Part shown: one piece after another, positions 42,081 to 49,573 of the stretch | How positions within the stretch are numbered: position 1 is the first letter of the stretch | Layout of the letters: every line of letters starts with the position of its first letter | Origin: UBA11524 sp963642705 | Lineage (GTDB): Bacteria > Bacillota > Clostridia > Christensenellales > Aristaeellaceae | Length of the DNA: 64,000 bases | Reading direction: 5' to 3' | Assembly (NCBI GenBank): GCA_963642705.1 | Contig: CAVIHU010000002.1 | Span: 1 to 64,000, forward strand | Notes under the pieces: generated by a model | The model's input: only the letters and a program-made list of their open reading frames with translations | Told to the model about the DNA's origin: nothing | Databases searched by the model: none | Made by a program: the position numbers and the translations under genes

Positions 42081-43849
42081 AGAACGGAAAAATCGCCCGA
42101 CAGAAGGGTACGCTTCTGCGCGTGCTGAATTATGTGAAGCCGTACCGCATGCGCGTTGTCATCAGCCTGCTGTGCGCCTGCGTCAGTGCCGCTGCGCAGC
42201 TGCTCATTCCCATTCTGACCGGCGATGCCATCGACCGGATGATGGGTGCCGGACAGGTTGAGCTGCGCATGGTGCTGACCTATGCGTTCTGGATCGCCCT
42301 GACAGCGCTGCTTTCCGCCGGTGCGCAGCAGCTGCTCGCTACGAGCAACAACCGCATTGCCTACTGCGTCAGCCGTGACTTGCGCGATGCGACCTTCCGC
42401 AAGCTGCAGCGCCTGCCGCTGAGCTATTTGGATGCGCATCCCTCCGGCGACCTCGTCAGCCGCATGATTGCCGATGTCGATACGTTTTCTGACGGTCTGC
42501 TGATGGGCTTCACGCAGCTGTTCACCGGCGTAGTGCTGATCGCCGGCACACTGACGATTATGCTGATCAAAAACTGGCTGATTGCGCTGCTTGTCGTCCT
42601 GCTGACTCCGCTGTCGATGTTTGTCGCTTCGTTCATTGCGCGCAAGACGCATCACTACTTCACCGAGCAGGCACGTGTGCGCGGTCAGCAGACGGCGCTG
42701 ATTAACGAGCTGATTGAGGGGCAGAAGGTCGTGCAGGCTTTCGGACATGAGGAAGCCTCACTGAAGGATTTCGACTGCATCAATGAGGAGCTTGGGCGCG
42801 TCAGCCTGAAGGCAACATTCTTCTCCAGCCTGACGAATCCCAGCACGCGCCTTGTCAACAACATCATCTATGCGGCTGTTGCGCTTGTCGGTTCGCTGAC
42901 CGCTATCGGCACAGGTGCGATTTCCGTCGGCGACCTGAGCGTTTTTCTGAGCTACGCCAGTCAGTACGCCAAGCCGTTCAACGAGATCTCCGGCGTTGTG
43001 ACGGAGCTTCAAAACGCGCTGGCATGTGCTTCACGCGTGTTTGCTCTGCTCGATGAGAAGGAACGTGTGCCCGACCGCGAGCATGCCGTTACGCTCTCGC
43101 CGCGCGGAGAGGTGGCGCTCAGGGACGTGTCCTTCCGCTATGTGCCGGATCGTCCGCTGATTGAGGGCTTTACATTGAATGTCAAGCCCGGTCAGCGCAT
43201 CGCCATTGTCGGTCCGACAGGATGCGGCAAGACAACGCTGATCAACCTGCTCATGCGCTTCTACGACGTGAACGGCGGCGCCATCCTAGTTGACGGCACG
43301 GACATCCGCGATGCCACGCGGCGCTCCCTTCGGGGCAGCTTCGGCATGGTGCTGCAGGACACGTGGCTGCGTGCCGGCACCATCCGCGACAACATCGCCT
43401 ATGGCCGTCCCGACGCGACAGACGAGGAGGTCATCGCTGCGGCGAAGGCTGCCCATGCGCATGGCTTCATCCGCCGCATGCCCGATGGCTACAACACCGT
43501 CATCACCGAAAACGGCGGCAACATCTCGCAGGGACAGAAGCAATTGCTGTGCATCGCCCGCGTGATGCTCGGCGGCGAGGGCGGCAAGCTTCCGCCCATG
43601 CTGATTCTTGACGAGGCTACATCGTCCATTGACACGCGCACGGAAATCAAGATTCAGTCCGCATTCGCCAGGCTGATGAACGGCCGCACATCCTTCATTG
43701 TTGCGCACCGCCTATCCACCATTCAGGAAGCCGATGTTATCCTCGTCATGAAGGACGGGCACATCATCGAGCAGGGCACGCACGATGAGCTTCTTGCCCG
43801 TAAAGGCTTCTACGCGAACCTTTATCAGTCCCAGTTCGCCCTCACCTGA
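42077..43849 (+). CDS. ABC exporter half-transporter, subunit 2
   Basis: The 590-residue partner of the preceding subunit has six membrane segments (about 1-320) and an ATPase domain with Walker A GPTGCGKTT. Walker B LILDEATSSID has the catalytic Glu, but the signature is changed to ISQGQKQLLCIARV. The degenerate signature here and the degenerate Walker B in subunit 1 are complementary, as in known heterodimeric exporters with one consensus and one non-consensus site. The GTG start overlaps the preceding stop. Confidence 0.93.
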   Translation: MKNGKIARQKGTLLRVLNYVKPYRMRVVISLLCACVSAAAQLLIPILTGDAIDRMMGAGQVELRMVLTYAFWIALTALLSAGAQQLLATSNNRIAYCVSRDLRDATFRKLQRLPLSYLDAHPSGDLVSRMIADVDTFSDGLLMGFTQLFTGVVLIAGTLTIMLIKNWLIALLVVLLTPLSMFVASFIARKTHHYFTEQARVRGQQTALINELIEGQKVVQAFGHEEASLKDFDCINEELGRVSLKATFFSSLTNPSTRLVNNIIYAAVALVGSLTAIGTGAISVGDLSVFLSYASQYAKPFNEISGVVTELQNALACASRVFALLDEKERVPDREHAVTLSPRGEVALRDVSFRYVPDRPLIEGFTLNVKPGQRIAIVGPTGCGKTTLINLLMRFYDVNGGAILVDGTDIRDATRRSLRGSFGMVLQDTWLRAGTIRDNIAYGRPDATDEEVIAAAKAAHAHGFIRRMPDGYNTVITENGGNISQGQKQLLCIARVMLGGEGGKLPPMLILDEATSSIDTRTEIKIQSAFARLMNGRTSFIVAHRLSTIQEADVILVMKDGHIIEQGTHDELLARKGFYANLYQSQFALT

Positions 43850-43852
43850 CAG

Positions 43853-43871
43853 GCAACAAGGGGCTTTCCGC
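43853..43871. repeat. Short copy of the 81-bp repeat core
   Basis: GGCAACAAGGGGCTTTCCG, matching the GGCAACAAGGGGGCTTTCCG core of the array at 37981-38480 with one G fewer. It lies between the ABC exporter stop and the next ribosome-binding site. Confidence 0.6.
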
Positions 43872-43883
43872 AAAGGAGAAACC

Positions 43884-44747
43884 ATGACCCATAAAGAAAA
43901 TGAGCGCCTGCTGACGCTTTTGAGCGAGTACCTCTGTTTCCGGCCCTGCGGCGTGTCGGCAGAAACGCTTTCTGCCCTGACCGCCGACGGCTTGTCCCCG
44001 GAGGATGCTTATATCACCGCCCTGGGCGCCCTGTTGGGTCTTGATCCCGATGTTCCTGCCGACTGGGTGCTTCAGCGCGGCGTGCTCTCGCATGTTGTTC
44101 ACCGCTGCACGGCGGATACCTATGAGCACGATGAATATCTCTGCAGAATCGGACGCGTCACGGGACATGTCGGGCAGATCACGCTGACACAGGACGAGAT
44201 TGCGCCGCTGGAGCTGTTTGTGCTGGATGACTTCGAGCAATCATCAGACGGCAGCGTGTTGCCGCAGCTCGGCTGGTTTGAGACATCGTTCCGCTTTCCT
44301 GCCGTCAAGGAGGATGACCGCGTCTGGATGACTGTCACGCCGAACGAAATCAACACCATTCAGCCATGCGTGAAAGCATCGCACGGGCGCGTGCTGACCT
44401 TCGGGCTTGGATTGGGCTACTACGCGTTCCATTGCCTGCTGAAAAGCGATGTGGATACCGTTACCGTCGTCGAACAGAATCCGGATATCATTGAGTTGTT
44501 CCGCACGCTGCTCCTGCCGCGCTTTCCGCGTCCGGATGCGCTGCAAATCATTCGGGCGGACGCGTTTGATTATGCAAAAACGCACCTGAGAGAATATGAC
44601 ACCGTCTTCACCGATCTCTGGCACGATGTGTCGGACGGTCTGCCGCTCTATCAGCGGATGAAGGCGCTTGAGGTGAACGGTCCCAAGTACCTCTACTGGA
44701 TTGAAAAGACGATGAAATGCTATCTGCCGGAGGAAAAACATGAATGA
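43884..44747 (+). CDS. SAM-dependent methyltransferase-fold protein
   Basis: The 287-residue protein has a variable N-terminal half. A Rossmann-type methyltransferase core follows: RVLTFGLGLGYYAFHCL is motif I, VTVVEQNPDIIELF motif II, IIRADAFDYAKTH motif III and YDTVFTDLWHD motif IV. The arrangement is similar to the spermidine-synthase-like group, but no aminopropyl acceptor residues are identified, so substrate and even catalysis are open. The start at 43884 follows AAAGGAG. The gene overlaps tcdA by 8 bp, so they are translationally coupled. Confidence 0.82.
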   Translation: MTHKENERLLTLLSEYLCFRPCGVSAETLSALTADGLSPEDAYITALGALLGLDPDVPADWVLQRGVLSHVVHRCTADTYEHDEYLCRIGRVTGHVGQITLTQDEIAPLELFVLDDFEQSSDGSVLPQLGWFETSFRFPAVKEDDRVWMTVTPNEINTIQPCVKASHGRVLTFGLGLGYYAFHCLLKSDVDTVTVVEQNPDIIELFRTLLLPRFPRPDALQIIRADAFDYAKTHLREYDTVFTDLWHDVSDGLPLYQRMKALEVNGPKYLYWIEKTMKCYLPEEKHE

Positions 44748-45498
44748 CATGAACATGACGCAAACGGAGCCGTTCATCCGCACGATTTCCCTCATCGGTG
44801 AGGAGAAATTCGCACGCATCCATCGGGCGCATGTCGCGGTATTCGGCGTCGGCGGCGTCGGCGGATTCGTCTGTGAAGCCCTTGCGCGCAGCGGCATTGC
44901 GGAAATCGATCTGTTTGACCGCGATGATGTCAGCGTCAGCAACCTGAATCGGCAGGTGATCGCGCTGCATTCTACCATCGGGCGCGATAAGGTGGATGTG
45001 ATGGCGGAGCGCCTGACGGATATCAATCCTGATTTGCGCGTGAACAGGAAGAAGATGTTCTATCTGCCGGAAACAGCGGACGAGGTCGATCTGTCCGGCT
45101 ATGATTTCGTGGTCGATGCAGTGGACACGGTTGCGGCGAAGCTTGAGCTTGCGCTGCGCTGCGAAAGGCTCGGCGTGCCGCTCATCAGCGCGATGGGCGC
45201 GGGCAACAAGCTCGACCCGTCCTGCCTGCGCATTGATGATATTACCAGGACGTCCGTCTGTCCGCTTGCGCGTGCCATGCGCCAAATGTGCAGAAAAAAA
45301 GGCATCCGGCATTTAACCGTTGCCTATTCTGTCGAGCCGCCGCATGCGCCGGTGCTGCCGATTGCGCAGGAGGACGGGCTGCGGAAGGATGTGCCCGGCA
45401 GCATGATGTTTGTGCCGGGTGCGATGGGAATGCTCATTGCCTCGCATATCATTCGCACGCTGATGGATGTGGATGCGAAAGCACGTCCTGAAGCGTGA
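44740..45498 (+). CDS. tcdA: tRNA threonylcarbamoyladenosine dehydratase TcdA
   Basis: E1-like enzyme of 252 residues that cyclises t6A37 to ct6A in tRNA using ATP. HVAVFGVGGVGGFVCEALARSG is the nucleotide-binding loop, followed by DRDDVSVSNLNRQ, ISAMGAGNKLDPS and RTSVCPLARAMRQ. Its ATG at 44740 lies within the end of the preceding gene, with GGAGG upstream. Its 3' end overlaps the convergent Rrf2 gene by 50 bp. Confidence 0.93.
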   Translation: MNDMNMTQTEPFIRTISLIGEEKFARIHRAHVAVFGVGGVGGFVCEALARSGIAEIDLFDRDDVSVSNLNRQVIALHSTIGRDKVDVMAERLTDINPDLRVNRKKMFYLPETADEVDLSGYDFVVDAVDTVAAKLELALRCERLGVPLISAMGAGNKLDPSCLRIDDITRTSVCPLARAMRQMCRKKGIRHLTVAYSVEPPHAPVLPIAQEDGLRKDVPGSMMFVPGAMGMLIASHIIRTLMDVDAKARPEA

Positions 45499-45874
45499 TG
45501 CCTTCCAGATACGCGACAATTGCCTGATCGAGCCCTTCCCAGACGAACAGCGTCCGGCACTGACCGCAGCGCTCACATTCATTCGGCTGCTGCTCCAGGC
45601 ATGCGACTGGCGCCAGCGAACCTTCCGTCACGCGGATGATTTCCGCGACAGAGAGCTTCTCCGGCGAAACCGCCAGCCGATAGCCGCCCTGATGACCGCG
45701 TGCACCGCGGAGAATGCCTGCCTGAGACAGCACGAGTGCGATTTGCTCCAGATATTTTTTGGAGATGCCTTGCCGTTCGGAGATTTCCTTGAGTGTGACG
45801 GTGCCGTCCTGCTGATTTTCCGCCACGTCGAGCAGCATCCGAAGGGCATAGCGACCCTTTGTTGATATTTTCAC
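45449..45874 (-). CDS. Rrf2 family transcriptional regulator
   Basis: The 141-residue winged-helix regulator has MKISTKGRYALRMLLDVAEN at the N-terminus, ISERQGISKKYLEQI as recognition region and LRGARGHQGGYRLA in the wing. Four Cys lie in CLEQQPNECERCGQC, so an Fe-S or redox-sensing role as in IscR/NsrR relatives is possible. The start is GTG at 45874 after GGAGG. It may control its own promoter; no iscS or suf genes follow in this window. Confidence 0.9.
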   Translation of the reverse strand: MKISTKGRYALRMLLDVAENQQDGTVTLKEISERQGISKKYLEQIALVLSQAGILRGARGHQGGYRLAVSPEKLSVAEIIRVTEGSLAPVACLEQQPNECERCGQCRTLFVWEGLDQAIVAYLEGITLQDVLSHPHPSACE

Positions 45875-45896
45875 AATTGTCGCCTCCTCATCTCCT

Positions 45897-45925
45897 ATAA
45901 TACCATAGAATTTGTATGTTTTCAA
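45897..45925 (-). promoter_or_regulatory. Promoter of the Rrf2 gene
   Basis: On the minus strand, -35 TTGAAA (45920-45925), 17-bp spacer, -10 TATTAT (45897-45902). Confidence 0.7.
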
Positions 45926-45968
45926 GCGGAATCAGCAAAGGCAATGGACGGTAAATACATAAGGAAAA

Positions 45969-46012
45969 CAATACGGCTGCCGCAGAGGAGTGCTCTGCAG
46001 CAGCCGTATATG
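45969..46012 (-). terminator. Terminator after the deacetylase gene
   Basis: On the minus strand ATACGGCTGC-GCAGAG pairs with CTCTGC-GCAGCCGTAT, followed by TGTTTTCC. Confidence 0.8.
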
Positions 46013-46016
46013 GCAT

Positions 46017-47378
46017 TTATTCCGCCGTATTGCGCTCAATGCCGTGCTCATCGAGCCAGTTCAGCCAGTATTCCTCGGTGAAGTACAGCGCCTCGCGGGT
46101 GGAAGGCATTTCCGGCAGCGAAGCGCCGGTGGCATAAAGCAGCGCGGAAATCGGCATGACGGTGTAGCCCTGCTCCTCGTAATACGTCAGGCAGGCATCG
46201 ACGATCTCCCAACTGTTCGAGCTGTCAAGGTGGGTCAGCAGGATTTTGCCGGGCTCCAGATTCGCGCGTGTTGTGCCGTACTTGATGCACTCCTCGGTCG
46301 TGTATTTGCCCAGCGAGTCCTTCGTGTCCATCGACCACATGATGCACTCCATGCCCTCGGAACGCGTCACGCTCAGCACGTTCGTGTTCCAGTCGCCGTA
46401 CGGCGGGCGCATCAGGCGCGGAGTGACGCCGAGCAGCTCCTCCGTCGTTTCCGCGGTGAAGACGATCTGACGCATCATGTCGTATGGGCGTTCCTTGGTC
46501 AGCTGCGGATGCGTGTTGGAATGGTCGCCGATTTCGTTGCCTGCTTCAAGGGCGCGCTTCGCTTCATCGGTGAAGTTGCGGACAAAGTAACCAGTCATGA
46601 AGAAGGTGACATTGGTGTTATGCTTTTCGAGCACCTCGAGTACCTTGTCCATGTTTTTGCCGCCGAAGCCGCAGTCGATGCCGATGCCGACATACTTCTT
46701 GTCCGTTTCGACCTGCTTGATGATGCTGCGTCCGCTGCGGATGACGGTCAGGTAACCGCCGTCAGCGACTTTGTAGTCGCCCAGCCAGACGCTCATGCTG
46801 TGGTAGCCCTCCATGTCCTCGGTGGGCGTAAAGACGAAGCTCATGTCAGACGACGGGTCAGACCAGACGCGCTCCGCCAGCACGGCACCGTCCGAGTCGC
46901 GCAGCTGGAATGTGTTGTTGCCCTTGACGACGGTCGCGGAATTGCTGACCATGACACGCACGGTCATCTTCTTGTCCGCAACGCCGAAATTAACACCGAG
47001 ATAGAACTTGATGACAGGCAGGCGCTGAATCGTCAGCGTGTGTTTGCCGGACGCGGTGTAGCCCTCGCCTTCCTCAAGCGTGAAGATAACCTTGCTGCGC
47101 TCTTCGACCACCTGCGTCGGGACGATCAGCGTCGCCTTCTTTTCGCCCGCAGGGATCGTGACGCTGTAGCTGCCGTCCAGCCCGTCCGCAGAGATGGAAA
47201 CGGTGAGATCCTCGCTCGCTGCGGGGCTGACATTGAGCGTCAGCGTGTAGTCAAAGCCGCCGTTGATCTGTCCGGACTTGCTCTGAAACGTGATCTTCGG
47301 GGTGCTGTCTGCCAGCGCAACGCCGAGCAGCAATATAAACAACAACGCTGTCAGCAGCGCACAGAGCCATTTCTTCAT
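46017..47378 (-). CDS. Secreted polysaccharide deacetylase family protein
   Basis: The 453-residue exported protein has a signal peptide ending near ALA/D (about residue 24). Two beta-sandwich-like stretches (about 25-120 and 120-220) precede a NodB deacetylase domain (about 230-425). Motifs are IGIDCGFGG (motif 1, with Cys in place of the second Asp, a variant common in Clostridia), HSNTH (metal His pair), RPPYGDWN, WSMDTKDS and ILLTHLDS. It probably acts on peptidoglycan or another wall glycan. AGGAGG precedes the ATG. The adenine deaminase gene lies upstream on the same strand, about 40 bp away, so co-transcription is possible. Confidence 0.9.
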   Translation of the reverse strand: MKKWLCALLTALLFILLLGVALADSTPKITFQSKSGQINGGFDYTLTLNVSPAASEDLTVSISADGLDGSYSVTIPAGEKKATLIVPTQVVEERSKVIFTLEEGEGYTASGKHTLTIQRLPVIKFYLGVNFGVADKKMTVRVMVSNSATVVKGNNTFQLRDSDGAVLAERVWSDPSSDMSFVFTPTEDMEGYHSMSVWLGDYKVADGGYLTVIRSGRSIIKQVETDKKYVGIGIDCGFGGKNMDKVLEVLEKHNTNVTFFMTGYFVRNFTDEAKRALEAGNEIGDHSNTHPQLTKERPYDMMRQIVFTAETTEELLGVTPRLMRPPYGDWNTNVLSVTRSEGMECIMWSMDTKDSLGKYTTEECIKYGTTRANLEPGKILLTHLDSSNSWEIVDACLTYYEEQGYTVMPISALLYATGASLPEMPSTREALYFTEEYWLNWLDEHGIERNTAE

Positions 47379-47418
47379 GTGTTTTCCTCCTGTTTTGCAT
47401 CGATTCGGGCGAATATGG

Positions 47419-49152
47419 TCAGTTCTCTACAAAGGAGAGCGTCTCAACGTTGAACACGCCCTTTGTCGTCAGGCGGAGCGTAGGGATGACCGGCAGGCTT
47501 GCAAAGCTGAGCGTCATGAACGGGTCGATGCCGCGGTTTACGCCCTGATGCCATGCCATCTCCTTGCAGTGCTCGAGTTTCTCGTTGACCTCTACCAACG
47601 GACGGTCGGTGAACAGCCCTGCCACCTCCAGCGGCAGCGATGCCTGCACTTTGCCGTTTTCCGTGACGATGATGCCGCCGTGCATCTTTTTGAGCTCATT
47701 GACCGCGAAGGCAATGTCCTCCGGCGTTGCGCCGCAGGCGATGATGTTGTGGCTGTCATGCGCCACGGAGGTCGCGACAGCGCCGCTGCGGATGCCGTAG
47801 CCCTTCACATAGCAGCTTGCGACATGCCCTGTGTTGTGATGGCGCTCGCAGACCGTCATCTGGCAGATGCCGTTTTCCGGATCTGCCTTGTCCGCGTGAC
47901 CGAGATCCTGCGTTACAATCTGACCGTCCACCAGACCGATCAGCGGTGCGCGACCCAGCCTGAGCTGCTCGCCCGCTAAATCCGGCAGATGGAATGTGTT
48001 CAGCACGCCGGCAAGGATATCCGGATCGATATCCGGCTCCTCAACCACAACGTCGCTGCCGTCATAGATCATCTTGCCGCGCTTGAATACCATCTCGACA
48101 TTGATGTCCTGCAGGTTGTCCAGCACAGCGAAATCCGCCAGATAGCCCGGCGCAATTGCACCCTTGTTGTTGAGCAGGAAGTAGTTCGCCGCGCTGTAGC
48201 TTGCCGTCTTGATGGCGACAATCGGATCGGCGCCCAGCCGGATTGCCTTGCGGACGATATAGTCGATGTCGCCCTTGTGCAGCAGATCATACGGATGACG
48301 GTCGTCCGTACAGAACATGCAGCGGTGCGCGTACTGCGGCGTAAGCAGCGGCATGAGCGCCTCGAGGTTCTGCGCGGCGGTGCCCTCGCGGATCATGATG
48401 TACTGCCCGCGATGCAGCTTTTCCAGCGCGTTTTCGAGCGTGCCGCACTCATGGTCGGAATAGACGCCTGCGGACACGTAGGCATTGAGCGCCTTGCCGG
48501 AAATGCCGGGCGCGTGACCATCAATCTTCTTGTGATGCGCCTGCGACACGACGATCTTCTCGATGGTCGTGCGGTCGCCGGCGATGACGCCGGGATAATT
48601 CATCATTTCTGCCAGACCCAGCACGCGCGGATGATCGAAATACGCGTTGATGTCGCGCCAGGTCAGCTTCTCGCCGTTCTCCTCAAAGGGCATGGACGGC
48701 ACGCACGACGGCAGCATGAAGTGCACATCGAGCGGCAGCTTTTCCGTTGCCGACACCATGTAGTCCACACCCGCCATGCCGCTGACATTCGCGATTTCAT
48801 GCGGGTCGGTGATGACGGTCGTCGTGCCGTGCGGAAGTACCGCGCGTGCGAACGATGTGGGTGACACAAGGCTGCTCTCCAGATGGATATGCGCGTCTAC
48901 AAAGCCCGGCACGACGATTTTGCCGCTGACATCGACCTCCGTCAGCCCTTCATAATGATCCGCCATGCCCACGACCAGCCCGTTTGCCACGGCAATATCG
49001 CCGTGCTCGATGCTGCTGGAAAACACATCCACATAATCCGCGTTCTTCAGGACGAGATCCGCCTTTTCCTCGCCGAGCGCCACGCGCACCAGCCGCTGCT
49101 TCCTGCGAACCTTCAGCGCAATGCGCTCCGCCCGCGTCTTGACCTCCGACAT
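47419..49152 (-). CDS. ade: Adenine deaminase
   Basis: Converts adenine to hypoxanthine in purine salvage. The 577-residue amidohydrolase shows GKIVVPGFVDAHIHLESS, TTVITDPHEIANVSG, KIDGHAPGISGKALNAY and CTDDRHPYDLLHKGDID as metal and active-site motifs. A C-terminal beta domain includes ACGATPEDIAFAVNEL. ATG 49152 (MSEVKTRAE) is preferred; an in-frame GTG at 49164 lies within the GGAG region. It fits functionally with the purine nucleoside phosphorylase gene at 57.5 kb. Confidence 0.95.
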   Translation of the reverse strand: MSEVKTRAERIALKVRRKQRLVRVALGEEKADLVLKNADYVDVFSSSIEHGDIAVANGLVVGMADHYEGLTEVDVSGKIVVPGFVDAHIHLESSLVSPTSFARAVLPHGTTTVITDPHEIANVSGMAGVDYMVSATEKLPLDVHFMLPSCVPSMPFEENGEKLTWRDINAYFDHPRVLGLAEMMNYPGVIAGDRTTIEKIVVSQAHHKKIDGHAPGISGKALNAYVSAGVYSDHECGTLENALEKLHRGQYIMIREGTAAQNLEALMPLLTPQYAHRCMFCTDDRHPYDLLHKGDIDYIVRKAIRLGADPIVAIKTASYSAANYFLLNNKGAIAPGYLADFAVLDNLQDINVEMVFKRGKMIYDGSDVVVEEPDIDPDILAGVLNTFHLPDLAGEQLRLGRAPLIGLVDGQIVTQDLGHADKADPENGICQMTVCERHHNTGHVASCYVKGYGIRSGAVATSVAHDSHNIIACGATPEDIAFAVNELKKMHGGIIVTENGKVQASLPLEVAGLFTDRPLVEVNEKLEHCKEMAWHQGVNRGIDPFMTLSFASLPVIPTLRLTTKGVFNVETLSFVEN

Positions 49153-49450
49153 CGGATGAATCACTCCTTCCCATTGCTTTGCTTCATTATAACAGGTCAG
49201 GGGAAGGTTGTAAAGAATCGGGAGGAGAAATCAATGCTGAGGCTGCATCACAAAACGGTTATTATTTCACATAAAAAATCGTGACCGCAGCTGCCGCTGA
49301 GGACGCTGCACAGCCACTTGATCAGACCAATAGGGGCTGACTGCTCGAAAGGGCAGATGGTCCTTTTGCGTGTTGTTTGACGATATTGCCGCTCTTTAGC
49401 TGCACAATCTGGCGTGATGCACCGGCGCACAATTATAATGAAGAAACCCC
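49153..49450. other. Intergenic region, no gene supported
   Basis: About 300 bp of mixed composition between ade and the gyrB promoter. Small hairpins (for example CTGCTC/GGGCAG near 49341-49358) occur. No ORF has a good ribosome-binding site and product, and no known RNA gene is recognised. Confidence 0.4.
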
Positions 49451-49470
49451 TTTTCTTTTGGGCGGAAAAG

Positions 49471-49479
49471 TGATATAAT
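49471..49479 (+). promoter_or_regulatory. gyrB promoter, extended -10
   Basis: TGATATAAT: TATAAT at 49474-49479 with an upstream TG. The -35 region (TTTTCT near 49451) is weak, as is common with extended -10 promoters. Confidence 0.6.
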
Positions 49480-49573
49480 CATTATGGTAAATTTCCCTTT
49501 TCTGACGCTTTTTCGGGCGGAGCGTCTGTCGGTTGGCGGCGCTTCGCCCGATGTTATTTTGTGAGGTGCAGTG

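Noticed and set aside
49248..49430. Small minus-strand ORF between ade and gyrB, or an RNA gene there
   Set aside because: No ribosome-binding site, no recognised product, and no consensus of tRNA, SRP, 6S, tmRNA or RNase P RNA was seen.
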